From Candidatus Epilinea brevis (GTDB taxonomy: Bacteria > Chloroflexota > Anaerolineae > Epilineales > Epilineaceae), in NCBI GenBank assembly GCA_016710785.1, contig JADJUE010000003.1:372001-436000 (forward strand): a DNA stretch of 64,000 nt. Direction: 5' to 3'. Under the pieces are notes generated by a model. That model saw only the letters and a program-made list of their open reading frames with translations. It was not told the DNA's origin and did not search any database. Each line of letters begins with the position of its first letter. Position 1 is the stretch's first letter. The translations under genes and the position numbers were made by a program. Positions 1-8,647 of this stretch are shown in pieces.

Positions 1-972
1 GACGGGCAGCGGGCAGTCTATATCGGGCTGGGGGTCGACGCGGCGGGCGCCGAACGGATGGCCGTCGATGGCATGAAGGCCACGGACCGCGGCACCCTGT
101 TCGTTGTGGACAGCCGGCAGCCGGACCAGGCGCGGGGGATCGCGGCTTGTGAGGCCGTTATCGCGCCGGCCGGCTGGGTCGTCGGTTGCCGCGATGGTCT
201 GGCTCTGAGCCCCAGCGGTCAAGAGGTAGCGTTCGGGGACGGCAAGGGCTTGTGGACGGTTGGCCTGGATGGCGGCTCGCCGCGGATGGTCGTCGAGCAG
301 ACCATCGTCCCCACCGATGGACCGGGCTCGCGGATCTATGCGCCGCAGTCATGGTCTCCTGATGCACGGCGAATCCTCGCTCAAGTAGGAGGCTACGAAG
401 GCTCAACGCCGGCAGTGATCGAACTGCCTGATGGCAAGCCTCGCGAGATCCCTGACACATCCAACTACAGCCAGGGCCTGTATAGCGAACAGGTCTGGCT
501 GCCCGATGGCGACGCCTTGCTGGTGACCCAAGGGACCACCTTCCGCCAGACCCTTGCCGAAGTCAGGGTCGTCGACGCTGCCGACCCCGCGAGCAGCGCG
601 GCCGTGCTCGGCTCGCTGCCCATTTCCGAGGATCGCCGCTACCAGGCCTACGGCGCCGCCGTGGCCCCCGACGGCAGCCTGCGTTTCGGGACGCGCCACC
701 GTGACGGATCGCTCTGGCAGGGCAACGCTGTCTTCCGCGCCCGTCGCGACGGTTCGGGGCTCCAGCGCCTGGCCACCTTGCCGCCTTTGACCGATGACCA
801 CGACCTGGCGAAGCGCGAGTTTCTCCTCTGGTCCCCCGACGGCGACACCTTCGTTGTCCGCTTCGCCCGGGGCCGGACGCTGCGCACCCTGGTGGGGCTT
901 GCCGATGGGACTGCGCTCTGGGATGCCAGCACCGTCCTGAACGAAGCGGATTGGATCACGTGGTCGCGGTGA
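1..972 (+). CDS. TolB/PD40-like beta-propeller protein, 5'-truncated
   Basis: The reading frame is open from the first base of the window to the TGA at 970-972, so only the C-terminal 323 residues are seen and the true start lies upstream. The visible part carries repeated propeller-blade signatures: LSPSGQEVAFGD, SWSPDARRILAQVGGY, WLPDGDALLVTQG, VAPDGSLRFG and LWSPDGDTFVVRF. These SPDG-type repeats are typical of TolB/WD40-like (PD40) six- or seven-bladed propellers, which usually act as extracytoplasmic binding or scaffold domains. No enzymatic motif is visible in this part. Signal peptide and any N-terminal domain are outside the window, so the specific role cannot be given. The following gene has its own promoter, so co-transcription is not implied. 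Confidence 0.75.
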   Translation, partial: DGQRAVYIGLGVDAAGAERMAVDGMKATDRGTLFVVDSRQPDQARGIAACEAVIAPAGWVVGCRDGLALSPSGQEVAFGDGKGLWTVGLDGGSPRMVVEQTIVPTDGPGSRIYAPQSWSPDARRILAQVGGYEGSTPAVIELPDGKPREIPDTSNYSQGLYSEQVWLPDGDALLVTQGTTFRQTLAEVRVVDAADPASSAAVLGSLPISEDRRYQAYGAAVAPDGSLRFGTRHRDGSLWQGNAVFRARRDGSGLQRLATLPPLTDDHDLAKREFLLWSPDGDTFVVRFARGRTLRTLVGLADGTALWDASTVLNEADWITWSR

Positions 973-1042
973 GGACAGCGTTGGACGGCGCGGCGGTCGC
1001 GGCTGAGCGAGCGAAAGCGTCATCGACCGATCAGCACATCTG

Positions 1043-1072
1043 TTCGCATTTCATGGTCGATGCCGCTATACT
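1043..1072 (+). promoter_or_regulatory. putative sigma-70 promoter of the VOC gene
   Basis: TTCGCA at 1043-1048 (4 of 6 to consensus) and TATACT at 1067-1072 (5 of 6) are separated by 18 bp. The predicted transcript starts near 1079 and has a leader of about 45 nt containing the AAGGAG ribosome-binding site of the next gene. Confidence 0.5.
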
Positions 1073-1123
1073 TGCGCCTCTGTGGCGTCCGTACTCCCCA
1101 TGTCACCCAAAAGGAGACCGATC

Positions 1124-1561
1124 ATGTCCCGTGTCAGCACCTACTTGAACTTCCCGCGCTCCACCGAAGCGGCGTTCCTGTTCTACAAGTCGGTCTTCGG
1201 CACCGACTTTGCAGGGCCTATCATGCGCTTCGGCGACATCCCGGCGCAGCCGGACCAGCCCCCGGCGGCTGAGGCGGACAAGAACCTGGTCATGCACGTG
1301 GAGCTGCCCATTCTGGCCGGACATGTGCTGATGGGCACCGACGCCCCTGAATCGATGGGCTTCACCGTGACGTCGGGCAACTCGATGACCATCAACCTGG
1401 AGCCGGACACGCGAGCGGAGACCGATCGGCTCTTCACCGCATTGGCGGACGGCGGCAAGGTGGAGATGCCCTTGGCGGATATGTTCTGGGGCGACTACTT
1501 CGGCAGCCTCGAGGACCGCTTCGGCACGCGCTGGATGTTCAACTGCGGCGAAAAGGCCTGA
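1124..1561 (+). CDS. VOC (glyoxalase/PhnB-like) family protein
   Basis: This encodes a 145-residue protein opening with MSRVSTYLNFPRSTEAAFLF followed by YKSVFG, the pattern of the PhnB/3-demethylubiquinone-methyltransferase-like branch of the vicinal-oxygen-chelate superfamily. The paired beta-alpha-beta-beta-beta architecture fits the length. The late segment DMFWGDYFGSLEDRFGTRW is the characteristic C-terminal strand region of this branch. Such proteins are small cytoplasmic dimers; many are of unknown substrate, so no reaction is assigned. An in-frame ATG exists at 1082, but 1124 is preferred because AAGGAG at 1111-1116 sits 7 nt before it and family similarity starts there. The gene stands alone, with its own promoter upstream and a hairpin just after the stop. 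Confidence 0.85.
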   Translation: MSRVSTYLNFPRSTEAAFLFYKSVFGTDFAGPIMRFGDIPAQPDQPPAAEADKNLVMHVELPILAGHVLMGTDAPESMGFTVTSGNSMTINLEPDTRAETDRLFTALADGGKVEMPLADMFWGDYFGSLEDRFGTRWMFNCGEKA

Positions 1562-1567
1562 TCCACC

Positions 1568-1593
1568 CCGACCTGCTCGCGCGAACAGGTCGG
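1568..1593 (+). terminator. hairpin terminator candidate after the VOC gene
   Basis: CCGACCTG (1568-1575) pairs perfectly with CAGGTCGG (1586-1593) around a 10-nt loop, 7 nt after the stop codon. There is no T run, so it may act as a Rho-independent-like or merely stabilising 3' hairpin. Confidence 0.4.
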
Positions 1594-1700
1594 ACAGGAC
1601 CGTCCGGTCGCGGTAGCCGGCCGCCGGACCAAGGCAGCCGCCACGGCGATCCTTGCCCGAAGCCCACCTTCCCGCGGCGGAGAAGCCTTGAGAACACCAT

Positions 1701-1744
1701 AAAATCCCTTCAGCGAATTGAATGAATTCGTTGAAGGGATTTTT
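1701..1744. repeat. AT-rich 19-bp perfect palindrome with T tract
   Basis: The arms 1701-1719 and 1725-1743 are complementary over 19 bp with one G-T wobble and enclose a 5-nt loop (1720-1724). The right arm runs into TTTTT at 1740-1744 and the left arm starts with AAAA, so it could terminate in both directions. The surrounding 1690-1800 is strikingly AT-rich compared with the rest of the window, suggesting foreign origin or a mobile remnant. The rest of the gene-free stretch 1562-1997 holds only a GC hairpin at 1568-1593 and the mazEF promoter. Confidence 0.6.
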
Positions 1745-1961
1745 AATAATTCACTATAGACAATTTATCAGATTCCTTATAGCGAATACGACGTTGTTCC
1801 AGGACGATCACACTTGATTCCTGAGGTCGTCCGGTCGCCAGGACCTGGACATGCCGGATGCGTCTCTATCCCTGATCCCTATCAGCGACGGAGTCCTCTT
1901 GGACACGGCCCCAACACGACCAGGTACGGCAACGAGGTCCTGAACGCCCCAGCGGCTGTAC

Positions 1962-1991
1962 TGGACGATTCTCAAATCCATTCGTTATACT
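1962..1991 (+). promoter_or_regulatory. promoter of the mazEF-type operon (leaderless)
   Basis: TGGACG (1962-1967) and TATACT (1986-1991) are 18 bp apart. The -10 box ends only 6 nt before the ATG at 1998, so transcription should start at or next to the start codon. No Shine-Dalgarno sequence is seen. Confidence 0.55.
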
Positions 1992-1997
1992 CTCGGT

Positions 1998-2234
1998 ATG
2001 AAAACCGCCATCTCCCTTCCGGATGACCTCTTCGTCTCCGCCGATACCTTCGCTGCCCGAACCGGCCGCAGCCGCAGTGAGCTCTATGTCGAAGCCCTCC
2101 GGGAGTATCTTCAGCGGCACGACCAAGACCAGATCACCGCAAGCCTGGACGACCTGGCCTCGGAGATCGACACCTCGCTTGACCCCGCGGTTGCCCATGC
2201 GACGCGACGTCTGTACGCGCGCGAGACCTGGTGA
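1998..2234 (+). CDS. ribbon-helix-helix antitoxin, MazE/CopG type
   Basis: A 78-residue protein beginning MKTAISLPDDLFVSADTFA, the N-terminal strand and first helix of an Arc/MetJ/CopG ribbon-helix-helix fold. It is followed by RTGRSRSELYVEALREYLQ, the second helix. The C-terminal third is acidic and probably unfolded until it wraps the toxin. Such antitoxins neutralise the partner RNase and repress their own promoter as dimers, and the -10 box right in front of the start codon would be covered by an operator-bound antitoxin. The start is fixed by the promoter position. The stop TGA overlaps the ATG of the toxin by one base, giving translational coupling that is usual for type II toxin-antitoxin pairs. 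Confidence 0.85.
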   Translation: MKTAISLPDDLFVSADTFAARTGRSRSELYVEALREYLQRHDQDQITASLDDLASEIDTSLDPAVAHATRRLYARETW

Positions 2235-2581
2235 TGGTCGCCCAGGGCGAGGTGTGGTGGGCCGACCTGGATGAGCCTTCGGGCTCCGCTCCCGGCTACC
2301 GCCGCCCAGTCGTTGTGGTACAGGGGGACGCCTTCAACCGTAGCACCATCGGTACGGTCGTCTGCGTCCCGGTGACCAGCAACATGAAGTGGGGACGCGC
2401 ACCCGGGAACGTCGAACTGCGACCCCAGGACTCCGGTCTCACCATCCAGTCGGTCGCCAACGTGTCGCAGATCGCCGCCCTCGATCGCAGTTCGTTGTCA
2501 GACCTCGTGGGCCGGGTGCCGGACGCCAAACTGAACCTGATCTTGCGCGGTGTCGATCTCGTGCTGGGGCGCAGGCAGTGA
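2234..2581 (+). CDS. MazF/PemK-type mRNA interferase toxin
   Basis: A 115-residue protein with the family hallmarks GEVWWADLDE near the N-terminus, RRPVVVVQGD in the next strand and VVCVPVTSN after it. Together these form the PemK/MazF SH3-like barrel that cleaves single-stranded RNA at short recognition sequences. Arg in RRPVVVV and Thr/Ser in PVTSN are the expected active-site neighbourhood. Length matches MazF enzymes (110-120 residues). The ATG at 2234 overlaps the antitoxin stop; a GTG one codon upstream (2231) is an alternative. The toxin is expected to be held inactive by the preceding ribbon-helix-helix protein. The cleavage specificity cannot be predicted from sequence alone. Confidence 0.9.
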   Translation: MVAQGEVWWADLDEPSGSAPGYRRPVVVVQGDAFNRSTIGTVVCVPVTSNMKWGRAPGNVELRPQDSGLTIQSVANVSQIAALDRSSLSDLVGRVPDAKLNLILRGVDLVLGRRQ

Positions 2582-2737
2582 CGGTCAGTCTCGCGGACGC
2601 CGCCACCCTTCCCAACCCGCCCCGTCTGCGCTAAGCTCCCGCGCCATCGGTCACGGTCCCGCCGCCGGCGACGTTGCGTTACTGCGCCGGGCGCGACGGC
2701 CCTGGGCAGCGTGCTTGTTCAACGAGGAGAGGCTCCC

Positions 2738-5700
2738 ATGATCCCTGTGTTCCAATCCCTTGGCTCCCGCCTGCGCCTGCGCGCGCTCGTGCTGACCGTG
2801 GGCGCCCTGATCCTGGGCACCGCATTGGCCGCCTTGCGCGCCCTGGACGGTCCCGCGGTCCAGCCGGCCGCCGCCGGCCCCGACGTCGCCGCCGTCCTCC
2901 GTGCCGCGGAGCAGGCGGCGGACCCGCTGGCCGAACAGGCCGGCTTCCCCCGGAAAGGCGACCCCGACAACTTCATCAGCTATGTGCGGCCTTCCGACGA
3001 GCTGGCCTGGCAGGTGGCCGCCGCGCAGCTGGGCGCGTCGGCCAGTCCCGCCGAGCTGCAGCAGACCGCCGAGGGCCTGAAGACCGTCTGGCAGCGCGGC
3101 GCCTACCACGGGCCGGATCCACGCCAGGCGGAGCGGGTGATCGCCCGCCAGAACGCGGTCCTGAACGCGGTCGCGCGCACCGGCCAGGTGCCGGCGCGCT
3201 TCGACCCCCCGTCGAGCGCGGCGCCCGATGGCGACGGTGCCGCCGACGCCAGCCAGCCCGCGGCCACCGACGGCCTGGACGTGGAAGGCCGGCTGCGCCT
3301 CCTGATCATCCCGGTGGACTTCGCCGGCGAGGACACGGCGGAGAACTTCAGCCATCCCGTGAATATGGACGACCGCAGCTGCGTGACGGAAACCGTCACC
3401 TTCAAGGGCCCCGTGCACAACGAGATCGCCGCACCCGGCCCGCGCGACAACAACACCCTGTGGCTGGAGCGTTTCGACCGCGCCTTCTACGAGAAGCTGA
3501 TCCTTTCCGAAGAGGGGGTCACCGAACGCGCGCGCATGGACCTGATCGACCCCCTGGACGGCAAGCCCGGCATCGACCTGCGCGGCCTGACCATGGCCAA
3601 CTTCTACAAGGAGGTCTCGGCCGGCAAGGTGGATTTCGACGCCGGGCCGGCCGGCGTCTTGGACTGGGTCAAGGTGCCCCATTCCGTGGGCTACTACGCC
3701 GCCAGCCGCTGCACCAACGGCCGCGCGCCGGCCGTCCAGGCCCAGAACGGCCTGCCGGCCAACCGCAATGGCGTGCGGCAGATGGCCACCGACGTCGTGG
3801 CCGCCATCAACGCCGCCAACCCCGATTTCCCCTGGGCCGACTATGACACCGACGGCAACAAGGTGCTGGACCACATCGTCTTCGTCCATGCCGGCATCGA
3901 CAAGAGCGAGGGCGGCGGCATCCACACCTACCAGCAGATCTGGGCCCACCGCGGCTCGGCCAACGTGGTCGTCGACGACATGGGCACGCCCGACACAACC
4001 GACGACATCCGTCTGCGCGGCTACACCGTGCAGCCCGAGAACCTCAACCTGGGCGTGCTGGTACATGAATTCGGCCATGACCTGGGCCTGCCGGATCTCT
4101 ACGACACCAGCGGCCTGGGCAACGACACCGTGGTCTGGTGGGGCCTCATGTCCACCGGTAGCCATCCCGGACGCCTCAAGGGATCCGATCCCACCCACAT
4201 GGAGCCCTGGAGCAAGCTGAGCCTGGGCTGGCAGGCGCCGCGGGTGATCACCCCCACGACCGACGCCGAGACCTTCACCCTGGGCCAGGCCTCGCAGCCG
4301 CCGACCGGCACCGAGCGCTCGCTGATGGTCCCCCTGCCGCCGACCATCGTCCGCTCGGTGCCGCTGCCACAGGGCTCCACCCAGATGTGGCATTCGGGCG
4401 CCGACCAGGACCAGGCCGACGTGCGCCTGGCCCGGACCTTGGACCTGACCGCCGTCGGCGTCGCCCAGCCGGTCGACCTCAGCTTTGACCTGAATTTCGC
4501 CACGGAGGCGGACTTCGACTACCTCGTGGTGGAGGCCTCCCGCGACGGCGGTCTCAGCTGGCAGCAGCTGAAGGGCTTCCGCACCGACACCGGCGCCGAG
4601 GTCACCACCCCCGACGACTACGCCGATCCCAATCGGGCTCTGGCCGGCTACGGCAACCTGAAGTACGGCTACACCGGCCAAAGCCGCGGTTGGCTGCGCG
4701 TCCGCCACGACCTGTCCTCCCTGGCGGGCAGCACGGTGAGCCTGCGCCTGCGCTACCTCACGGACAACGGCACCTTGGGCTTCGGCTTCTTCGCCGACAA
4801 CTTCCGCCTGACCGTGGGCGGGCAGCCCGTCTGGGAAGATCCGGTGGAGGGCGGCGACCTGAACGGCTGGCAGTCGCAGCCCGGCTCCACTGCCGGCACC
4901 CGCGGCGATGGCTGGCGCCTGTCCGACGGCACACGCGCCTTCCCCCGCTACTACCTGCTGGAATGGCGCAACAGCACCGGCTTTGACCGCGGCCTCAAGT
5001 GGACCTACAACACCCAGTACGCCACCCTGACCGCGGATGGGCGGCGGGAGTTCCGGGTGGACAAGGTGCCCAGCAACGTGCCCGGCCTGCTCGTCTGGGT
5101 CTGGGACACCCGTTGGGGCGGCAACTCGCCCCTGAGCCGCAACATCCTGACCGCCTTGCCCAGCGAAGGCGGTAAGGGCGGCGTGGCCCTGATGGATGCC
5201 CATCCCCAGCCGCTGCGTGGCCCGCGGGACGGCAAGTACACCAACGCCCTCGGCAGCTGGCCGTTCCCGCCCAACAACAACTGGACGGGTCGCGTCCAGA
5301 CCACGGATGCGGCCTTCGGCTTCACGCCTCAGGCGCCCATGAGCCTGACCGTGGTCACCGGCTTCCAGAATACGGCGACGACGGTGATCACCGCCACCCA
5401 TTTCGCGTCCCGCCCTGCCGTGCCGGCCTTCCACGACGCCCTGGGCTACAGCGCCGGCGTGGAAAAGCTGCCCCTGCCCATCACCCTCTCCCAGGATCAA
5501 GGCCAGACCCGTATCAAGGACTACGCCTTCACGGACGCCGACGGCGGCGTGACCGTGCCTTCCAGCGGCTACTATCCGCCGCGCCTCCCCGAGGGCTTCA
5601 CCGGCCGCGGCGGCGAGACCGCCCCGCCCAACGCGGATGTCAGCACCGAAGAGACCCTGATGGTGGACAGCACCGGCGGGGCCTACGCCGTCAGCATCGG

Positions 5701-6307
5701 CGCCGTGGAGGGCCTGGACATCAGCGGCGCGCAGACCGGCAATCCCGGTGACTATGGCAAGCAGCTGGGCTTCCACATGGTGGTGGAGGCGCAGGCCGAG
5801 GACGGCAGCTGGGGCAAGGTGCGCATCTGGCGCGACGCCGATGCGGCGGAGCTGAGCGCCGACGCGTCGGCCGCAGGCCCCCTCGGCGCTGTAGATGTCG
5901 CACTGAACCTGACCAACATCGGCGGCGCGGGCGACCTGCTGGTCTACAGCGACTTCGACGAAGCCGTCCTCACCTACGTCGGCGGCGCGCCCGGAAGCAG
6001 CGGCCTTGTCGCCGTGAAGGCCAGCCAGGAAGATGTGGCCGCTGCGGCGCAATCCGGTGGACTCGCCGCCGTCGCCGCTCTGGAAGTTCCAGCCGCCGAG
6101 GCCAGGGCTGTTGTCTGGAGCGGTCGCCTGGGCAGCGGCAGCGCGGCCATGGCGGTTTACCGCCTCCTGGCCACCCGACCCGCAGTCCATCTGGACATCC
6201 GCAACGTCGCCCTGGCCGCGGCCAAGAGCAAGGCGGTGGCCACGTACCGGCTGGTCAAAGACCTCGGCAGCCGCGCCTTCCTGCCGATGGTGCGACGGGG
6301 GGAGTAG
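2738..6307 (+). CDS. secreted M6-family (immune inhibitor A-like) metalloprotease
   Basis: A 1189-residue secreted protein. The start at 2738 has GAGGAG 8 nt upstream (2724-2729); a GTG at 2711 is less likely. An N-terminal signal segment follows Arg residues (ALVLTVGALILGTALAAL). The zinc site HEFGHDLGLPD has His443, Glu444 and His447 and is the M6 signature; it is followed by LYD and the Met-turn-like region WWGLMSTGSHPG. About residues 570-740 form a beta-rich, MAM-like region ending FGFFADNFRLTVGG. The C-terminal third has further beta-domains and ends FLPMVRRGE, a tail resembling those of Chloroflexota exported proteins. It probably degrades extracellular protein. Its 3' end faces a convergent gene with a strong palindrome between them. 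The large open frame on the opposite strand is a composition artefact. Confidence 0.9.
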   Translation: MIPVFQSLGSRLRLRALVLTVGALILGTALAALRALDGPAVQPAAAGPDVAAVLRAAEQAADPLAEQAGFPRKGDPDNFISYVRPSDELAWQVAAAQLGASASPAELQQTAEGLKTVWQRGAYHGPDPRQAERVIARQNAVLNAVARTGQVPARFDPPSSAAPDGDGAADASQPAATDGLDVEGRLRLLIIPVDFAGEDTAENFSHPVNMDDRSCVTETVTFKGPVHNEIAAPGPRDNNTLWLERFDRAFYEKLILSEEGVTERARMDLIDPLDGKPGIDLRGLTMANFYKEVSAGKVDFDAGPAGVLDWVKVPHSVGYYAASRCTNGRAPAVQAQNGLPANRNGVRQMATDVVAAINAANPDFPWADYDTDGNKVLDHIVFVHAGIDKSEGGGIHTYQQIWAHRGSANVVVDDMGTPDTTDDIRLRGYTVQPENLNLGVLVHEFGHDLGLPDLYDTSGLGNDTVVWWGLMSTGSHPGRLKGSDPTHMEPWSKLSLGWQAPRVITPTTDAETFTLGQASQPPTGTERSLMVPLPPTIVRSVPLPQGSTQMWHSGADQDQADVRLARTLDLTAVGVAQPVDLSFDLNFATEADFDYLVVEASRDGGLSWQQLKGFRTDTGAEVTTPDDYADPNRALAGYGNLKYGYTGQSRGWLRVRHDLSSLAGSTVSLRLRYLTDNGTLGFGFFADNFRLTVGGQPVWEDPVEGGDLNGWQSQPGSTAGTRGDGWRLSDGTRAFPRYYLLEWRNSTGFDRGLKWTYNTQYATLTADGRREFRVDKVPSNVPGLLVWVWDTRWGGNSPLSRNILTALPSEGGKGGVALMDAHPQPLRGPRDGKYTNALGSWPFPPNNNWTGRVQTTDAAFGFTPQAPMSLTVVTGFQNTATTVITATHFASRPAVPAFHDALGYSAGVEKLPLPITLSQDQGQTRIKDYAFTDADGGVTVPSSGYYPPRLPEGFTGRGGETAPPNADVSTEETLMVDSTGGAYAVSIGAVEGLDISGAQTGNPGDYGKQLGFHMVVEAQAEDGSWGKVRIWRDADAAELSADASAAGPLGAVDVALNLTNIGGAGDLLVYSDFDEAVLTYVGGAPGSSGLVAVKASQEDVAAAAQSGGLAAVAALEVPAAEARAVVWSGRLGSGSAAMAVYRLLATRPAVHLDIRNVALAAAKSKAVATYRLVKDLGSRAFLPMVRRGE

Positions 6308-6322
6308 GCGCTAATCCTCAGA

Positions 6323-6350
6323 CCCCGCTTCCTCCTCGGAGGAAGCGGGG
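6323..6350. terminator. near-loopless GC palindrome between convergent genes
   Basis: Thirteen bases at 6323-6335 (CCCCGCTTCCTCC) are the exact reverse complement of 6338-6350, with only TC between them. It lies 15 bp after the protease stop and before the convergent glycosyltransferase, so it can act as a bidirectional terminator. No U tract follows. A 12-bp direct repeat (GGTAGCCTGAAG at 6413-6424 and 6427-6438) sits nearby. Confidence 0.6.
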
Positions 6351-6439
6351 CGGTGGTCGCCGGCGGGCGGCTCCGCGAACTGATCGTCGACCACCACTAC
6401 CGACTGGTTTAGGGTAGCCTGAAGGTGGTAGCCTGAAGA

Positions 6440-8647
6440 TCAAGGACAGCCCACCGCCGCTTCGCCCAGGGCCGCCGCGTCGAGCTCCAGGGCCTGGGCA
6501 ACCGACGGCGGCGATTCCGCATTCAGCCGCGCCAGGGCGGCATCCACCGCGTCGCCAGTGGACGCGCCCGTCGCGGCCTCCACGCCCAGGACCGCCTCCG
6601 CCAGGGCGCGCGGGTCCATGTCGGCGTCCAGCTGCAGAGGCTCCTTGCCATCAGGCGCGGCGCGCCGGTAGAGCTCCAGCTTGGGCTGCCCCTCCACGCT
6701 GACCACCGCCCAGAGCCGTTGCGTTCGGCGAATCTCCTCCAAGGGCAGATCCTCCTCGTCCTGCGGCCGCCAGGCGACGAAGGTGTTGGCGGGGCTTTCG
6801 GCGCAGCGTGGGGCGCCGCGCGTGTACCAGCCCGTGATCAGCAGCTCCTCGTTGCTGTCGTAGCTGCCCGCCAGGAGCCCCATGCGGTAGAGGTCTCTCA
6901 CGACGCTCCAACCGGCGCGGTAGGGAAAGCCGAAGTAGCCGCCACGCGGCGGATCGTCACCGAAGGGAGTCCAGTAGCCCGGCAGGCGGGCTTCGGGATA
7001 GACCCGCTTGTACTCCGGATGGTGGCGGATGAAGACCACCTGCTGATGCCAACCGAAGACCAGGAGCGCCAGGAATCCGGCAACGGCGCCGACCGCCCGG
7101 CCGCGACGCCCCCAACGCGCTTCCGCCTGGACCCAAAGCGCGTCCAGCGCTTGCCCGACGATCAGCAGCCAGGCCGGCAGGAGGGTGTAGAAATGGGTAT
7201 GCGGCTTCTTGACCAGGAAGCCGGCCGCCAGCAGGGGAAAGAACAGCCAGACCACCAGCACGCGCCAGGCGGCGTCGCGAGGATCCCGGCTGCGCCAACG
7301 GCCCGCGGCCACCAGGGCAAGGGCCGGGGCAAACAGGAGGATGGCCGCCGAGCGGGCCGGGGTGTCGTCGGTGGCCGGCGCCAACTGGAACCAGTCCGGC
7401 CGCCAGAAGAGCAGCGCCAGGCCCACCAGCCAAAGCGCCGCGCCCCGACGCCCCGCCCGCCCCCAGAGCCGACCCAGCCGCAGGGCCAGGGCGGTCAGGG
7501 CGGCGCCGGCGATGAGCAGCACGTAGGTGCTGGCGTTGTAGAAGGAGGCGCGCTGGAAGTAGTCGCCCAGCATGTTGTAGGGTGGGCTGCCGCCCACGCG
7601 CCGCTCGGCGATGTAGCGCCAGGTCTCCTGGAAATGCGGGTGGCGGGCGAAGGGCAGGTAGAAGGCGGCGACGACCAAGGCCAGGGTCAGCACGGGCGGC
7701 AGGAGCCGGCGAAGCGCGCCCCCGACCGACGAAGCCTCTCGCCGCGCGCGCTCCCAAGCCAGCAGCAGCACCGGTGGCAGGGCCAGGACGGCCTCGTAAT
7801 GCGCCCAGGTGCCCATGCCGATGAGCCCGGCGGCCAGCAGGATCTCCCAGTCCCCGCCTGCGGCGCGGCCCGCGTCCCCGCCCGCCGCCCGCGGCCCGTC
7901 CAGGTCCCGCCGCGACCAGCGCCAGGCGCAAGCCACCGCCGTGACGCCGAAGAGCAGCACCAGGCTCTGGTACTGGACGATGCGCCCGAAGGCGATGAGG
8001 TAGCCGTCCACAGCCGCCAAAGAGAGGGTGATGAGCGCTGCCCGTGGTCCCCAGAGCCGCTTCCCCAGGGCGTGGATCGCGGCCAAGGCGGCCAGGGAGG
8101 CCAGCGCGAAGGGCAGGCGGGCGGTCCCTTCGGAGAGGTCGCCGCGCTTGAGGCCGGCCGCGGGCAACAGGACCTCCAGCGGGCCCTTCTTGTGCAGCAA
8201 CAGGATGCCTGCGTCACGCTCTGCCAGCAGATGGCCGGCCATCAGCACCGCGCGCGCTTCATCGCCCTGGAACTCGCTGTAGCCCAGATGGCGCAGGCGG
8301 AACCAGCCGCCCATGAGGAGGCAGAGGAGGAGGGCCACCGTCGCCGCGCCAGGCCGCCAGGCACGAACAGGGCCGGGCGCCGCGGTGGCAGCCGGCCCAA
8401 CCGTCAGGCGACGGATCCAGGAGCGGTAGAGCAGGTAGGGCAGGGACAGGACGAAGAGCAGGCCCAGGGGGACGGACCAGACGCGCGGCAGGGCGGCCAC
8501 GAGCGTGGCCAGCGAAAGCACGGTCAGTCCGCCGGCCACGGCCAGGGAGAGCTGATCCAGAGGGTCGGTCAGCAGCGGCGGCGGCAGGTGGCGGACGATG
8601 AAGAGGCCGATGCCCAGAACCAGCCCGATGATGAAGAGACCGGTCAT
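6440..8647 (-). CDS. polytopic glycosyltransferase, GT39/ArnT-like
   Basis: A 735-residue integral membrane protein with about a dozen hydrophobic segments. After an N-terminal membrane region of roughly 120 residues comes RLRHLGYSEFQGDEARAVLM, whose DE pair in the first periplasmic loop is the acidic catalytic motif of the GT39/PMT/ArnT (GT-C) superfamily. These enzymes transfer sugars from polyprenyl-phosphate donors on the outer face of the membrane. The last ~190 residues are soluble. The ATG at 8647 overlaps the stop of the upstream glycosyltransferase (ATGA), so the two are translationally coupled. Acceptor and sugar are unknown. Compared with the other GT39 proteins in the window it lacks the C-terminal beta-sandwich. 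Confidence 0.8.
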   Translation of the reverse strand: MTGLFIIGLVLGIGLFIVRHLPPPLLTDPLDQLSLAVAGGLTVLSLATLVAALPRVWSVPLGLLFVLSLPYLLYRSWIRRLTVGPAATAAPGPVRAWRPGAATVALLLCLLMGGWFRLRHLGYSEFQGDEARAVLMAGHLLAERDAGILLLHKKGPLEVLLPAAGLKRGDLSEGTARLPFALASLAALAAIHALGKRLWGPRAALITLSLAAVDGYLIAFGRIVQYQSLVLLFGVTAVACAWRWSRRDLDGPRAAGGDAGRAAGGDWEILLAAGLIGMGTWAHYEAVLALPPVLLLAWERARREASSVGGALRRLLPPVLTLALVVAAFYLPFARHPHFQETWRYIAERRVGGSPPYNMLGDYFQRASFYNASTYVLLIAGAALTALALRLGRLWGRAGRRGAALWLVGLALLFWRPDWFQLAPATDDTPARSAAILLFAPALALVAAGRWRSRDPRDAAWRVLVVWLFFPLLAAGFLVKKPHTHFYTLLPAWLLIVGQALDALWVQAEARWGRRGRAVGAVAGFLALLVFGWHQQVVFIRHHPEYKRVYPEARLPGYWTPFGDDPPRGGYFGFPYRAGWSVVRDLYRMGLLAGSYDSNEELLITGWYTRGAPRCAESPANTFVAWRPQDEEDLPLEEIRRTQRLWAVVSVEGQPKLELYRRAAPDGKEPLQLDADMDPRALAEAVLGVEAATGASTGDAVDAALARLNAESPPSVAQALELDAAALGEAAVGCP

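Noticed and set aside
1757..1782. Promoter TAGACA to TTATAG in the AT-rich island
   Set aside because: The spacing is only 14 bp and no gene starts within 200 bp downstream.
2651..6190. 1179-codon open frame on the minus strand opposite the M6 protease
   Set aside because: It has no family motifs, is full of Gly/Ala/His/Val runs and is the complement of a well-supported gene. High GC removes stop codons on the opposite strand. The same applies to long frames at 6719-8782, 27846-30257, 58048-60168 and 56581-57963 (plus), and 16511-18244 and 48424-50334 (minus).
6413..6438. 12-bp direct repeat GGTAGCCTGAAG
   Set aside because: Two copies only, 14-bp period, no neighbouring structure; probably slippage next to the stop of the glycosyltransferase.
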